A stretch of DNA of 64,000 nucleotides from Lentzea alba (GCF_011067745.1 NZ_JAAMPJ010000011.1:180646-244645); one strand, 5' to 3'; shown: positions 40,568 through 52,105, counted from the stretch's first letter. Translations and numbers: made by a program. The notes: a model not told the origin generated them from the sequence alone.

Positions 40568-41149
40568 GTGGAGACGAGGCAACGCCAGGCCGACCGCAGC
40601 CGCGGCACCAAGCGGAAGCTGATGGAGGCGACGGTCGAGTGCCTGGTGGAACGTGGCTGGTCAGGCACCACGACCACCGAGGTGGCCGAACGCGCCGGAG
40701 TGTCACGGGGCGCGCAACTGCACCACTTCCGCACGCGCGGTGAGCTCGTGGCGGCGGCGGTGGAGCACGTGGGCGCGGAGAGCGTCGAGGTGCTCAAGCG
40801 GCGCGCGGAGATCGCGGACAAGAGCACGCACGCCGTGGTGGAGCTGATCGCGGACTTCCACGCCAGCGACCTGTTCACCGCGGCCCTGGAGCTGTGGGTG
40901 GCGGCGCGCACCGACCCCGAGCTGCGCGAGCAGGTGCTGGAGCTGCAGGCGCGGCTGGGGCGTGAGGTGTACGGGCTGGCGCTGGAGCTGCTCGACGTCG
41001 ACGACACCAAACCCGGTGTGAAGGACGCCGTGCAGGCGACCCTCGATCTCGTGCGCGGGCTGGCGCTGGCCAACCAGCTCGCCGACGACGCCAAACGCCG
41101 CGCGCACGTCGTGCGCTACTGGGCGAGGATGCTGGAGGAGCAGCTGTGA
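40568..41149 (+). CDS. TetR-family regulator
   Basis: A 193-residue regulator. The N-terminal HTH is LMEATVECLVERGWSGTTTT and EVAERAGVSRGAQLHHFRTR, followed by a helical ligand-binding domain. Starting at the GTG at 40568, it overlaps the TIGR03084 gene by four bases and so heads the operon it presumably controls. A ligand from the pathway, likely an acyl-CoA, would release it; this is inferred from the context of acyl-CoA dehydrogenase and carboxylase genes. Confidence 0.92.
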   Translation: METRQRQADRSRGTKRKLMEATVECLVERGWSGTTTTEVAERAGVSRGAQLHHFRTRGELVAAAVEHVGAESVEVLKRRAEIADKSTHAVVELIADFHASDLFTAALELWVAARTDPELREQVLELQARLGREVYGLALELLDVDDTKPGVKDAVQATLDLVRGLALANQLADDAKRRAHVVRYWARMLEEQL

Positions 41150-41880
41150 TCACGGAACTGCTGGCCGACCTCGACGCCGAGTCGCGGGAGCTCGACGACC
41201 TCGTCGCGGGCGCGCCGGACTGGTCGGTGCCGACACCCGCCGAGGGCTGGACGATCGGGCATCAGATCGGCCATCTCATGTGGACGGACCGGGCGGCGAT
41301 CCTCGCGATCACCGATCCCGAGGCGTTCCAGGCGCAACCGCTGACCGGTGACATCGTCGACCGGACGGCCGCTGAAGGCGCCGCCATGCCGGACCTGGTG
41401 GAGCAATGGCGATCCGGGCGCGAGGCGTTGCGCGAACACCTGGCCGTCGCTTCGGGGAAGATCGTGTGGTTCGGGCCGCCGATGAGCCCGGCGTCGATGG
41501 TGACCGCGCGGATCATGGAGACGTGGGCGCACGGGCAGGACGTCTTCGACGCGCTGGGCGTGGTGAAGGAGCCTTCCCCGCGGATCAGGCACGTGTGCCA
41601 CATCGGGGTGCGGGCCATGGGGTTCGCGTTCCTGCTCAACGGCTTGGCGGTGCCGGAGACCGAGGTCCGCGTCGAGCTGACCGGGCCGGGCGGCGAGGTG
41701 TGGACGTGGGGGCCTGAGGGCGCGGAGAACCGGGTTTCCGGGCCCGCACTGGACTTCGCGTGGCTGGTGACGCAACGGCGCAACCGCAAGGAACTGGCGA
41801 TCGAAGCCGTCGGGCCGATCGCCGAGGAGTGGGTGCCGATCGCGCAGGCCTTCGCGGGGCCGCCCGGAGGTGGCCGGTGA
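41146..41880 (+). CDS. TIGR03084-family (DinB/maleylpyruvate isomerase-like) protein
   Basis: A 244-residue member of the mycothiol-dependent maleylpyruvate isomerase N-terminal/DinB-like superfamily, TIGR03084 branch. The metal-binding helix bundle shows TPAEGWTIGHQIGHLMWTDR and MVTARIMETWAHGQDVFDAL; histidines of HQIGH and AHGQD are the likely metal ligands. A C-terminal sterol-carrier-like part follows (VRVELTGPGGEVWTWGPEGA). This family is regularly found beside AtuA and acyl-CoA genes in actinobacteria. Its reaction is unknown. Confidence 0.87.
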   Translation: MITELLADLDAESRELDDLVAGAPDWSVPTPAEGWTIGHQIGHLMWTDRAAILAITDPEAFQAQPLTGDIVDRTAAEGAAMPDLVEQWRSGREALREHLAVASGKIVWFGPPMSPASMVTARIMETWAHGQDVFDALGVVKEPSPRIRHVCHIGVRAMGFAFLLNGLAVPETEVRVELTGPGGEVWTWGPEGAENRVSGPALDFAWLVTQRRNRKELAIEAVGPIAEEWVPIAQAFAGPPGGGR

Positions 41881-43082
41881 TCCGGATCGGCAACGCCTCG
41901 GGGTTCTACGGCGACCGGCTGTCCGCGATGCGCGAGCAGCTGGAAGGCGGGCACCTCGACGTCCTGACCGGTGACTACCTCGCCGAGCTGACCATGCTGA
42001 TCCTCGGCCGCGACCGCATGAAGGACTCCTCGCTGGGCTACGCCAAGACGTTCCTGCGGCAGATGGAGGACTGCCTGGCTCTCGCGCTCGACCAGGGCGT
42101 CAAGATCGTGGTCAACGCCGGCGGGCTCAACCCGGAGGGGCTGGCACGCAAGCTGGACGCCAAGGTCGGGTACGTCACGGGTGACGATCTCAAGGCGCGG
42201 TTCCCGGAGGCGTTGACCGCCAACGCCTACCTGGGCGCGTGGGAGATCGCGGAGTGCCTGAACCAGGGCGCGCAGGTCGTGGTCACCGGGCGCGTCACCG
42301 ACGCGAGCCTGGTGGTCGGGCCGGCCGCCGCGCACTTCGGCTGGGCGCGGGACGACTGGGATCGGCTCGCCGGGGCGACGGTCGCCGGGCACGTGCTGGA
42401 GTGCGGAACGCAGGCGACCGGCGGGAACTACTCGTTCTTCACCGAGATCGACGCGACCCGGCCGGGGTTTCCGATCGCGGAGATCGACGAGGACGGGGCT
42501 TGCCTGATCACCAAGCACGACGGCACGGGTGGCGCGGTCACCGTCGACACCGTCACGGCCCAGCTGCTCTACGAGATCGGCGCGCCGGAGTACCTGGGGC
42601 CGGACGTGACCACGCACTTCGACACGATCCGGCTTTCCCCCGACGAGCGCGGTGTCAGGATCAGCGGCACGAGGGGGAGTCCGCCGCCGGACACGCTGAA
42701 GGTGTGCCTGAACACGTTGGGCGGCTTCAAGAACGCCACGACGTTCGTCCTCACCGGACTCGACGTCGACGAGAAGGCCGAGCTGGTCAAGCGGCAGCTG
42801 CACGACGCCATCGGTGAGGAAGGCCTGCACTGGACGTTGGCGCGGACGGATCACGCCGACGCGGACACCGAGGAACGGGCCAGCGCGTTGCTGCACGTGA
42901 CGATCAAGACTGCGGATCTCAAGCGGGCGAAGGGTTTCAGCAGGGCGGCGATCGAGCTGGCGCTGGCGAGCTATCCGGGCTTCCACGTGACGGCGCCGCC
43001 GAGCGACGGGACGCCGTTCGGGGTCTACCGGGCCGCGTACGTGCACCGTGACGAGGTCAGCGCCAAGGCGGTGTTGCTGTGA
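41877..43082 (+). CDS. AtuA-family (DUF1446) protein, main domain
   Basis: A 401-residue DUF1446 domain protein, the major part of AtuA, named for acyclic terpene utilisation in Pseudomonas. It starts IRIGNASGFYGDRLSAMREQ and has LTGDYLAELTMLILGRDR, VVVTGRVTDASLVVGPAAAH and CGTQATGGNYSFF. In Pseudomonas AtuA, and as I recall Rv0976c of M. tuberculosis, the domain is joined to a C-terminal domain. Here that domain is a separate gene overlapping by four bases. The biochemical role is unknown. Confidence 0.9.
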   Translation: MIRIGNASGFYGDRLSAMREQLEGGHLDVLTGDYLAELTMLILGRDRMKDSSLGYAKTFLRQMEDCLALALDQGVKIVVNAGGLNPEGLARKLDAKVGYVTGDDLKARFPEALTANAYLGAWEIAECLNQGAQVVVTGRVTDASLVVGPAAAHFGWARDDWDRLAGATVAGHVLECGTQATGGNYSFFTEIDATRPGFPIAEIDEDGACLITKHDGTGGAVTVDTVTAQLLYEIGAPEYLGPDVTTHFDTIRLSPDERGVRISGTRGSPPPDTLKVCLNTLGGFKNATTFVLTGLDVDEKAELVKRQLHDAIGEEGLHWTLARTDHADADTEERASALLHVTIKTADLKRAKGFSRAAIELALASYPGFHVTAPPSDGTPFGVYRAAYVHRDEVSAKAVLL

Positions 43083-43399
43083 AGAGGCCGTTGGGAACGA
43101 TCGCCGGGGCGCGCAGCGGGGACAAGGGCGGTGACGCGAACCTCGGCGTCTGGGTTCGCAGTGAAGAAGCCTACGAGTGGCTCAACGGGTTCCTGACGAC
43201 GGAGAAGCTGCGAGAGCTGCTGCCGGAGGCCCAGGAAGTCAGCCGGTACGAGCTGCCGAACCTCAAGGCGCTCAACTTCGTGCTGCACGGACTGCTCGGT
43301 GAAGGCGTGGCCGGCAGCACCCGGTTCGACCCGCAGGCGAAGGCGCTGGGCGAGTGGTTGCGCAGCAGGGAAGTCGAGATCCCCGAGGAGCTCCTGTGA
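43079..43399 (+). CDS. AtuA C-terminal-like domain protein
   Basis: A 106-residue stand-alone version of the AtuA C-terminal domain: GTIAGARSGDKGGDANLGVW near the start, then VSRYELPNLKALNFVLHGLL and GVAGSTRFDPQAKALGEWL. It overlaps the DUF1446 gene by four bases upstream and the acyl-CoA dehydrogenase by four bases downstream. It probably assembles with the larger protein to rebuild a complete AtuA. Confidence 0.88.
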   Translation: MKRPLGTIAGARSGDKGGDANLGVWVRSEEAYEWLNGFLTTEKLRELLPEAQEVSRYELPNLKALNFVLHGLLGEGVAGSTRFDPQAKALGEWLRSREVEIPEELL

Positions 43400-44507
43400 T
43401 CACGAAGGACCTGTACGAGCGGAAAGAACTGAGGGAGCTCGTCCGCGACTTCACCCGCAAGGAGATCGCGCCGCACCTCGACGAGTGGGAGCAGCAGGGC
43501 GAGGTTCCGCGTGAGTTGCACGAGAAAGCGGCCGAACTCGACCTGCTCGGCATCGGGTTCGAGCACGGCGACCTGCTCGACTCGGTCGCGCTGACCGAGG
43601 AGATCATCTGCAACGGCGGGTCGTCCGGGGTGATGGCGGCGTTGTTCACGCTCGGCATCGCGATCCCGCACATCTGGCAGACCGGGAACCAGGACCTGAT
43701 CGACCGGTTCGCGAAACCCGCCATCCGGGGCGAGAAGATCGGCAGCCTCGCGGTCACCGAGCCCGGTGCGGGCTCCGACGTCGCGGCCATCAGGACCACG
43801 GCGGTCCGGGACGGCGACCACTACGTCGTCAACGGCACCAAGACGTTCATCACCTCGGGATACCGCGCGGACTTCGTCACGACCGCGGTGCGCACCGGCG
43901 AGAAGGGCCACAAGGGCATCTCACTGCTCGTCGTCGAGGACGGGTTCACCCGCCGCAAGCTCGACAAGATGGGCTGGCACTGCAGCGACACCGCCGAGCT
44001 GCACTTCGACGACGTGCGGGTGCCGGTCGCGAACCTGGTGGGCGAGGAGAACCAGGGGTTCGCGCAGATCATGCGGCAGTTCCAGGTCGAGCGCGTGACG
44101 ATGGCGGTCGAGGCGTACGCGACGGCACAACGGGCCCTGGACCTGACCGTCGAATGGGTGCGCAACCGGGAGACGTTCGGCAAAGCGCTGATCAAGAACC
44201 AGGTGGTCGGCCACAAGCTCGCCGACATGGCGCAGCGGATCGACCTGGCGCGGACCTACACCCGTGAGGTCGCGGCGCGGATCAACCGCGGCGAGGACTG
44301 CGTCACGGAGGTCTGCTTCGCCAAGAACGCCGCCGTGGACGCGTGTTCGCACGTGGTCGACGCGGCGGTGCAGTTGCACGGCGGCATGGGCTACATGCGG
44401 GAGTCCGAGGTGGAGCGTCACTACCGGGACGCCCGCATCCTCGGCATCGGGGGCGGGGCGAGTGAAGTGATGACCGAGCTCGCGGCACGACGATTGGGGT
44501 TCGCCTG

Positions 44508-44508
<1 letters not shown>
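43396..44508 (+). CDS. Acyl-CoA dehydrogenase
   Basis: A 370-residue FAD-dependent acyl-CoA dehydrogenase. Seen: LAVTEPGAGSDVAAIRTTAV (FAD/substrate loop), GTKTFITSGYRADF, QVERVTMAVEAYATAQRALD, and the C-terminal VQLHGGMGYMRESEVERHYR. The likely catalytic Glu sits in MRESEVERHYRD. It corresponds by position to fadE13 in the mycobacterial accA2/accD2 cluster. It would make the 2-enoyl-CoA that the carboxylase acts on, as in isovaleryl- or citronellyl-CoA degradation. Confidence 0.93.
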
Positions 44509-46058
<1,550 letters not shown>

Positions 46059-46066
46059 TCCCAAAG

Positions 46067-47923
46067 ATGAGCACTGTGATCAAGACTCTGCTGATCGCCA
46101 ACCGCGGCGAGATCGCCCGCCGGATCATCCGCACCTGCGACGGCTTGGGCATTCGGACCGTGGCCGTGTTCTCCGATCCGGACGCCGACGCGCCGCACGT
46201 GCGGGAGGCCGACTTCGCGGTCCGGTTGCCCGGTGCGTCGCCGACGGAGACCTACCTGCGCGCCGATCTGCTCGTCGAGGCGGCGACCAAGGCCGGTGCG
46301 GACGCCGTGCACCCCGGCTACGGCTTCCTGAGCGAGAACGCCGACTTCGCGCGGAAGGTCCAGGCGGCGGGCCTCACCTGGGTCGGCCCCGAACCGGACT
46401 CGATCGAGGCGATGGGTTCGAAAGTCGCCGCGAAGAAGCGGATGGCCGCCGCGGGTGTGCCGACGCTGCCCGAGCTCGACCCGGAGACCGTCACGTCGTT
46501 TCCCGTGCTGATCAAGGCTTCCGCCGGTGGTGGCGGACGCGGTATGCGGATCGTGCGGGAGAAGGGCGAGTTCGCGGACGCGTTGGCCAGCGCACGTCGT
46601 GAGGCCGAGTCGGCGTTCGGCGACCCGACGGTGTTCTGCGAGCCGTTGCTGGAACACGCACGGCATGTCGAGGTGCAGATCCTCGCGGACTCGCACGGCA
46701 CGGTGTGGGCGCTCGGCGAACGCGAGTGCTCGATCCAGCGCCGGCACCAGAAGATCGTCGAGGAGTCGCCCAGCCCGGCGGTGCACGACGACGTCCGCAA
46801 ACGCTTGTTCGCGGCGGCCACGGCAGCGGCCGAGTCGATCGGGTACATCGGCGCGGGCACGGTCGAGTTCATGCTCAAGAGCGAGGACTTCTACTTCCTG
46901 GAGGTCAACACGCGGCTTCAGGTCGAGCACCCGGTGACTGAACTGGTCCACGGCGTCGACCTGGTCGAGTGGCAGCTGCGGATCGCGGAAGGCGCCGCGC
47001 TTCCGGCCGAGGTGCCGCAACCGCGCGGGCACGCCATCGAGGTGCGGCTTTACGCCGAGGACCCGGCGAACGACTGGCGTCCGGCGAGCGGCACGCTGCA
47101 CCGGTTCCACGTGCCCGGCGACATCAGGCTGGACAGCGGAGTGGAGGACGGCTCGGTCGTCTCCGTGCACTACGACCCCATGCTGGCCAAGGTGATCGCG
47201 TACGCGCCGACGCGGACCGCGGCCGCCCGCAAGCTCGCGACGGCGTTGGAAAGCGCGCAGATCCACGGTCTGGTCACGAATCGCCCGCTGCTGGTGGACA
47301 TCCTGGAGAGCGACGCGTTCCTCAGCGGCGACACGCACACCGGGTTCCTGACCGAGCACGACTTCATCCGAGACGTTGACCCGCAACCGTTTGCGCTCGC
47401 GGCCGCTCTCGCTCTGGCGGCCGGCCGGAAGATCGGGCACCTGCCGCTCGGCTGGCGCAACGTGCGGTCGCAGCGGCCGAATGCGAGGTTCCTGTTCGGG
47501 GAGGAGCTGGTCGAGGTCGAGTACGACCCGGCGCAGGCCACTCCTGGCGTGGTGGTCCTGGACCTGGACGGGGTGCGCACGCCGTTCCACGTCGCCCGGT
47601 ACGGCGATCAGGTCGAGGTCGACTCGCCGAGCGGCTCGGTGACGTTGAAGGTCGTGCCGCGCTTTCCCGAACCGGAGACCAGGCTCGCACCCGGTGCGAC
47701 CGTCGCGCCGATGCCCGGCACGGTCGTCCGGGTCAGCGTTGCGCAGGGTGATGTCGTCGAAGCCGGTGCCGAACTCCTGGTGCTGGAAGCGATGAAGATG
47801 GAACACCGGGTGCTCGCCACCAACGCGGGCACCGTCACCGAACTTCTCGTCTCGCATGCCCAGCAGGTGAATGCGGGCGACGTTCTGGCTGTAGTAGCCG
47901 AAGAGAGTGGAGACGAATCGTGA
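46067..47923 (+). CDS. Acyl-CoA carboxylase, biotin carboxylase/BCCP (alpha) subunit
   Basis: A 618-residue biotin-dependent alpha subunit. The biotin carboxylase domain has LLIANRGEIARRIIRTCDGL, VHPGYGFLSENADFARKV, the ATP-grasp glycine loop KASAGGGGRGMRIV, ECSIQRRHQKIVEE and EVNTRLQVEHPVTE. The C-terminal BCCP domain carries the biotinyl lysine in LEAMKMEHRVL (about residue 587). It pairs with the beta subunit directly upstream. The ATG at 46067 lies eight bases after that gene. Confidence 0.96.
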   Translation: MSTVIKTLLIANRGEIARRIIRTCDGLGIRTVAVFSDPDADAPHVREADFAVRLPGASPTETYLRADLLVEAATKAGADAVHPGYGFLSENADFARKVQAAGLTWVGPEPDSIEAMGSKVAAKKRMAAAGVPTLPELDPETVTSFPVLIKASAGGGGRGMRIVREKGEFADALASARREAESAFGDPTVFCEPLLEHARHVEVQILADSHGTVWALGERECSIQRRHQKIVEESPSPAVHDDVRKRLFAAATAAAESIGYIGAGTVEFMLKSEDFYFLEVNTRLQVEHPVTELVHGVDLVEWQLRIAEGAALPAEVPQPRGHAIEVRLYAEDPANDWRPASGTLHRFHVPGDIRLDSGVEDGSVVSVHYDPMLAKVIAYAPTRTAAARKLATALESAQIHGLVTNRPLLVDILESDAFLSGDTHTGFLTEHDFIRDVDPQPFALAAALALAAGRKIGHLPLGWRNVRSQRPNARFLFGEELVEVEYDPAQATPGVVVLDLDGVRTPFHVARYGDQVEVDSPSGSVTLKVVPRFPEPETRLAPGATVAPMPGTVVRVSVAQGDVVEAGAELLVLEAMKMEHRVLATNAGTVTELLVSHAQQVNAGDVLAVVAEESGDES

Positions 47924-49059
47924 GCTTCGTCGAGTCCGAAGAGCGGATCGCGCTGCGCAAGGCCGTGTCCGAGTTCGGTGCCAAGTACGGCCACGACTAC
48001 TTCATCGCCAAGTCCAGGGCGGGGGAGAAGACCACCGAGCTGTGGGAGGAGGCCGGCAAGCTCGGCTACCTCGGCGTGGCCGTGCCCGAGGAGTACGGCG
48101 GCGGTGGCGGCGGCATCGGTGACCTCGCGGCGGTGTGCGAGGAGCTGGCGGCGGCGGGATGCCCGTTGCTGCTCATGGTGGTGTCACCGGCGATCTGCGC
48201 GACGGTGATCGCGCGGTTCGGCACCGACGAGCAGAAGTCCAAGTGGCTGCCCGGTTTCGCGGACGGCACGCTCAAGATGGCGTTCGCGATCACCGAGCCG
48301 GACGCGGGATCGAACTCGCACCAGCTCAAGACGCACGTCCGCCGCGACGGTGACGACTGGATCCTCAAGGGCAGCAAGACGTTCATCTCAGGCATCGACG
48401 AGGTCGACGCCGTGCTCGTGGTCGCGATCCAGAAGACCGGACCGGTGCTCGTGGTCGTCCCGACGAACGCCGAGGGTTTCACCTGGCACCAGATCGAGAT
48501 GGACCTGGTCGCGCCGGAGAAGCAGTTCACGCTGTTCTTCGACGACGTCCGGCTGCCCGGTGACGCCGTGGTCGGCTCGCCGGACCAGGGACTGTTGCAG
48601 GTGTTCGCCGGCCTCAACCCCGAGCGGATCATGGGCGCGAGCATGGCCACTGGCTCGGCCCGGCTGGCGATCGGCAAGGCCGTGACCTACGCCCAGCAGC
48701 GCAAGGTGTGGGACAGCCCGATCGGGGCGCACCAGGGCCTCGCGCACCCGCTGGCGAAGATCCACGTCGAGATCGAGCTGGCCAGGCTGATGACGCAGAA
48801 GGCCGCCGCGCTGTACGACTCGGGCCGCGACAAGGAGGCGGGTGAGGCCGCGAACATGGCCAAGTACGCGGCCGGTGAGGCCATCGCGGCGGCCGTCGAC
48901 CAGGCGATCCAGACGCACGGCGGCAACGGGCTGACGTCCGAGTTCGGGCTGGCGTCGATGCTCGGCATGTCCCGGCTGTCCCGCATCGCGCCCGTCAGCA
49001 GGGAGATGGTCCTCAACTTCGTCGCGCAAAACAGCCTGAAGTTGCCCCGGTCCTACTGA
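47920..49059 (+). CDS. Acyl-CoA dehydrogenase (second copy in the operon)
   Basis: A 379-residue acyl-CoA dehydrogenase: GVAVPEEYGGGGGGIGDLAA, FAITEPDAGSNSHQLKTHVR, GSKTFISGIDEVDAVLVVAI, FAGLNPERIMGASMATGSAR, and IQTHGGNGLTSEFGLASMLG near the end. It differs strongly from the first copy. It corresponds to fadE12 in the mycobacterial cluster. It is coupled to the biotin carboxylase gene by a GTGA overlap and is the last clear member of the TetR-led unit. No enoyl-CoA hydratase follows. Confidence 0.93.
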   Translation: MSFVESEERIALRKAVSEFGAKYGHDYFIAKSRAGEKTTELWEEAGKLGYLGVAVPEEYGGGGGGIGDLAAVCEELAAAGCPLLLMVVSPAICATVIARFGTDEQKSKWLPGFADGTLKMAFAITEPDAGSNSHQLKTHVRRDGDDWILKGSKTFISGIDEVDAVLVVAIQKTGPVLVVVPTNAEGFTWHQIEMDLVAPEKQFTLFFDDVRLPGDAVVGSPDQGLLQVFAGLNPERIMGASMATGSARLAIGKAVTYAQQRKVWDSPIGAHQGLAHPLAKIHVEIELARLMTQKAAALYDSGRDKEAGEAANMAKYAAGEAIAAAVDQAIQTHGGNGLTSEFGLASMLGMSRLSRIAPVSREMVLNFVAQNSLKLPRSY

Positions 49060-49072
49060 CAGACTGCGGGGC

Positions 49073-49888
49073 ATGGGGACCTTCAAGACCTTTGACGGCA
49101 TCACGCTCGCTTACCACGGCCCGGCAGGAGACGACCCGCTCGTCTGCCTGCCGGGCGGGCCCATGACGGCGTCGTCCTACCTCGCACCACTGCCGTTGGA
49201 GAACATGCTCAGGCTCGACCTGCGCGGCACCGGCGAATCCGAGAAGGCGCCCGCCGAGACCTACCGCGTGGACCGCCAGGTCGACGACGTGGAGGCACTC
49301 CGGCAGCACCTGGGGCTCGACCGGATCAGGCTGTTCGGGCACTCCGCCGGCGGCACCCTCGCGATCCTCTACGCGACGCGATACCCGCAGCACGTCGAGG
49401 AGCTCGTCCTCGTCGCACCGAGTCCGCGCGTCGTCGGCATCGACGTCACCGACGACGATCGCCGGGTGATCGCGCACAGCCGCAGCGGCGAACCCTGGTA
49501 CGCCGAAGCCATCAAGGGGTTCGAGGAGATCTGGGCGGGCAACGCGACGCCCGAGGCGTTCGACACGATCGCCCCGTTCTGGCACGGACGCTGGGACGAC
49601 GAGATCAGCAAGCTCGACGACGACCATCCGACCAACACCGAAGCTGCCGAGATGTTCTACGCCGAGGGTGCGCTGGACCCCGAGGCGACCCGTGCGGCAC
49701 TGAAAAACCTGGACGTGCCAACGCTTCTGCTGTTCGGCGAGGTCGACGTGGCGATCCCTCTCAACCGCGCGCACGAGTACGCGGAACTGCTCCCGCACGC
49801 GCGGCTCGTGGTTCAGAAGGCAGCCGGTCACGCCCCCTGGCTCGACGACCCGGACGCCTTCGCGGCGGCGGTCCAGCGCATCCCGTAG
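49073..49888 (+). CDS. Alpha/beta hydrolase (proline iminopeptidase-like)
   Basis: A 271-residue alpha/beta hydrolase with oxyanion segment VCLPGGPMTASSYL, LRLDLRGTGES, nucleophile elbow FGHSAGGTLAILYATRYP, acid in LFGEVDVAIP and histidine in KAAGHAPWLDDPDAF. The PGGP and RGTG(G)S motifs are those of prolyl aminopeptidase-like enzymes. It lies 13 bases after the acyl-CoA operon and could be co-transcribed. Its 3' end overlaps the convergent regulator by 61 bases. Confidence 0.88.
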   Translation: MGTFKTFDGITLAYHGPAGDDPLVCLPGGPMTASSYLAPLPLENMLRLDLRGTGESEKAPAETYRVDRQVDDVEALRQHLGLDRIRLFGHSAGGTLAILYATRYPQHVEELVLVAPSPRVVGIDVTDDDRRVIAHSRSGEPWYAEAIKGFEEIWAGNATPEAFDTIAPFWHGRWDDEISKLDDDHPTNTEAAEMFYAEGALDPEATRAALKNLDVPTLLLFGEVDVAIPLNRAHEYAELLPHARLVVQKAAGHAPWLDDPDAFAAAVQRIP

Positions 49889-50745
49889 AGGCCCGGACCG
49901 AAGTCGAGGGCGGCGGCGTGCGCGTATCCCCACGAGTCCACCGGGGCCGGCCGCGCGCCGCCGAACATTTCCGTTCCCGCCGGACCGGACGCGAATTGCT
50001 CACACGAAGCAGGCAGTGACTCGGCCGGGAATTTGATCTCCAGCACGTAGTCGTGCACACGTTCGGGGAACCGGCGGAAATGCGTGTGCTCGACCGTCGG
50101 ATGTGGATAGATCAATTCGTACTCGAGCGCGACCGACTCGCCGGCGGAGATCGGTTCGTCGAACAACAGCTCCGCGACGAGCACGCCGTTCGTGCGTTCC
50201 CTGGCGATCCGGCCGACCCGGCAGGACCGCACGGCGGTCAGCGCGGGCAGCGCGGTTCCCCTGGCGGAACCCGTCTCGTGGCACAGGATCCAGCGGTCCA
50301 CATCGGTCGCCCTCGCCTGCATGACCTGGCGTGACCGGACGCCGCGCACACCGCCGCAGGGCGCGACGTCGACCCGGTCGTGCTGGGCGGTCAGGACGAG
50401 CCCGGAACCGTCCCACGCCGCCCGTGCCGACGGCTCCCGCCTGCGGGAACGCCCGCGCGGCCGGGGCGGGCCGAGCAGCCGGGACAGCGCCGCCTCCGGC
50501 AGTCCGAGGACGTCCTCGAGCTGGGTGAGCGCCATCAACGACTCGGGTCTCTCGGGTCTGCGGCGACCCGACTGCCAGTAGCTCAGCGCCGTGACGCTGA
50601 TCGGTGCGCCGCGCACCTTGAGCCGGTGCTGCAGCCGTTCCAGACTGAGCCCCCGCACCTGGATCGCGACCCGCAACGCGTCCGCGAACGGACCCGTCAC
50701 CAAGAGGTCGGCGAGCTCCTCGCGCGGTGGGTAAATCGTCAGCAT
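49828..50745 (-). CDS. XRE-like HTH regulator with a large uncharacterised C-terminal domain
   Basis: A 305-residue protein with an HTH region in the first 90 residues (ALRVAIQVRGLSLERLQHRL, PISVTALSYWQSGRRRPERP). An Arg-rich linker follows, then a beta-rich domain of about 190 residues (TDVDRWILCHETGSARGTAL, SVALEYELIYPHPTVEHTHF, FRRFPERVHDYVLEIKFPAE). That domain resembles those of other actinobacterial stand-alone regulators but has no name that I recall. The start ATG at 50745 has GGAGG before it. It is divergent from the first S8 protease gene, with 180 bases between them, and may control it. Confidence 0.7.
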   Translation of the reverse strand: MLTIYPPREELADLLVTGPFADALRVAIQVRGLSLERLQHRLKVRGAPISVTALSYWQSGRRRPERPESLMALTQLEDVLGLPEAALSRLLGPPRPRGRSRRREPSARAAWDGSGLVLTAQHDRVDVAPCGGVRGVRSRQVMQARATDVDRWILCHETGSARGTALPALTAVRSCRVGRIARERTNGVLVAELLFDEPISAGESVALEYELIYPHPTVEHTHFRRFPERVHDYVLEIKFPAESLPASCEQFASGPAGTEMFGGARPAPVDSWGYAHAAALDFGPGLYGMRWTAAAKASGSSSQGA

Positions 50746-50925
50746 CCACCCCTCCGTTTCCCGGGGTCAAGCTGGGAAGGCTATCGGCAGCAAAGGTGGC
50801 GCGGTACAGCCGATCGGCGGTTTCGGGCCGCCGGTAAACCCGGAAAGTTCTGATCTCGGGCCTATTACGCCGCCAATAGTCCCGATTGGGTTCCTGAGCA
50901 TCCCTGCGACGAACAGGACTACGCA

Positions 50926-52089
50926 ATGCGCAAGACAGCAACCCTGCTGGGGTCGGCGGTCATGATCGCGGCCTTCGCGGCACCCGCCCAAGCCGCCGTG
51001 GGTGAGATCCTCACCTTCCAGGGCGTCCAGAACATCCCCGGCAGCTTCGTCGTGAAGCTGAAGGACAACGGCGTCACCGCGAGTGCCGCAACTCTCGGTG
51101 CGCGCTTCGGCGGCCAGATCGGGTACGTGTACGACGCCGCCTTCAAGGGCTTCTCGGTCAAGATGTCCGACGCCCAGGCACGCAGACTGGCCGCTGACCC
51201 CTCGGTCGAGTACGTGGAACGCGACCAGGTGCTCAGCATCCAGGCCACCCAGGTCAACCCGCCCTCGTGGGGCCTCGACCGGATCGACCAGCGCAACCTG
51301 CCGCTCGACCAGCGCTACACCTACAACTCCACCGGCTCCGGTGTGAACGCCTACGTCATCGACACCGGTGTCCGGATCAGCCACCAGACGTTCGGCGGCC
51401 GTGCGAAGAACGGCCGCGACTTCGTCGACAACGACGCCGTCGCGCAGGACGGCAACGGCCACGGCACGCACGTCGCCGGAACCATCGCGGGCTCTCAGTA
51501 CGGCGTGGCGAAGGCCGCGAACATCATCGCGGTGCGCGTGCTGAACAACTCGGGTTCCGGCACGCTCGCCGGTGTCAACGCGGGCATCAACTGGGTGGCC
51601 GCGAACCACGTCAAGCCCGCGGTGGCCAACATGTCGCTCGGTGGCGGCGCGAACGCCTCCCTCGACAGCGCCGTGCAGGGCGCGATCACCCGCGGCGTCA
51701 CGTTCGCCGTGGCGGCCGGCAACTCGAACACCAACGCCGCCAACACCTCGCCCGCACGGGTGGGCGCGGCGATCACGGTGGGGTCGACCGACCGCACCGA
51801 CGCGCGGTCGTCGTTCTCCAACTACGGCCCGGTCGTCGACGTGTTCGCGCCCGGCCGCGACATCACCTCGGCGTGGCACACCAGTGACACGGCCACGAAC
51901 ACCATCTCCGGCACCTCGATGGCGACGCCGCACGTCGCCGGCGTGGTGGCCCGGTACCTGCAGGGCAACTTCAACGTGACGCCCGCGCAGGTCTCGGCCG
52001 CGATCACCTCCAACGCCACCAACGGCAAGGTCACCAACCCCGGCGCCGGCACGACGACCAGGCTCCTGTACTGGCCGCCGACCAGCTGA
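50926..52089 (+). CDS. Secreted subtilisin-family (S8) serine protease, copy 1
   Basis: A 387-residue secreted peptidase: signal peptide (TLLGSAVMIAAFAAPAQAA), inhibitor I9 propeptide (GSFVVKLKDNGV to VERDQVLSIQA, about 38-110), then the S8A proteinase K-like domain. The triad is intact: Asp in AYVIDTGVRISH, His in DGNGHGTHVAGTIAG, Ser in ISGTSMATPHVAG. The oxyanion Asn is in VAAGNSNTN. First of three tandem copies sharing a common order of domains. A terminator follows at 52106. Confidence 0.96.
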   Translation: MRKTATLLGSAVMIAAFAAPAQAAVGEILTFQGVQNIPGSFVVKLKDNGVTASAATLGARFGGQIGYVYDAAFKGFSVKMSDAQARRLAADPSVEYVERDQVLSIQATQVNPPSWGLDRIDQRNLPLDQRYTYNSTGSGVNAYVIDTGVRISHQTFGGRAKNGRDFVDNDAVAQDGNGHGTHVAGTIAGSQYGVAKAANIIAVRVLNNSGSGTLAGVNAGINWVAANHVKPAVANMSLGGGANASLDSAVQGAITRGVTFAVAAGNSNTNAANTSPARVGAAITVGSTDRTDARSSFSNYGPVVDVFAPGRDITSAWHTSDTATNTISGTSMATPHVAGVVARYLQGNFNVTPAQVSAAITSNATNGKVTNPGAGTTTRLLYWPPTS

Positions 52090-52105
52090 TCGGTTTCAGA
52101 TGTGC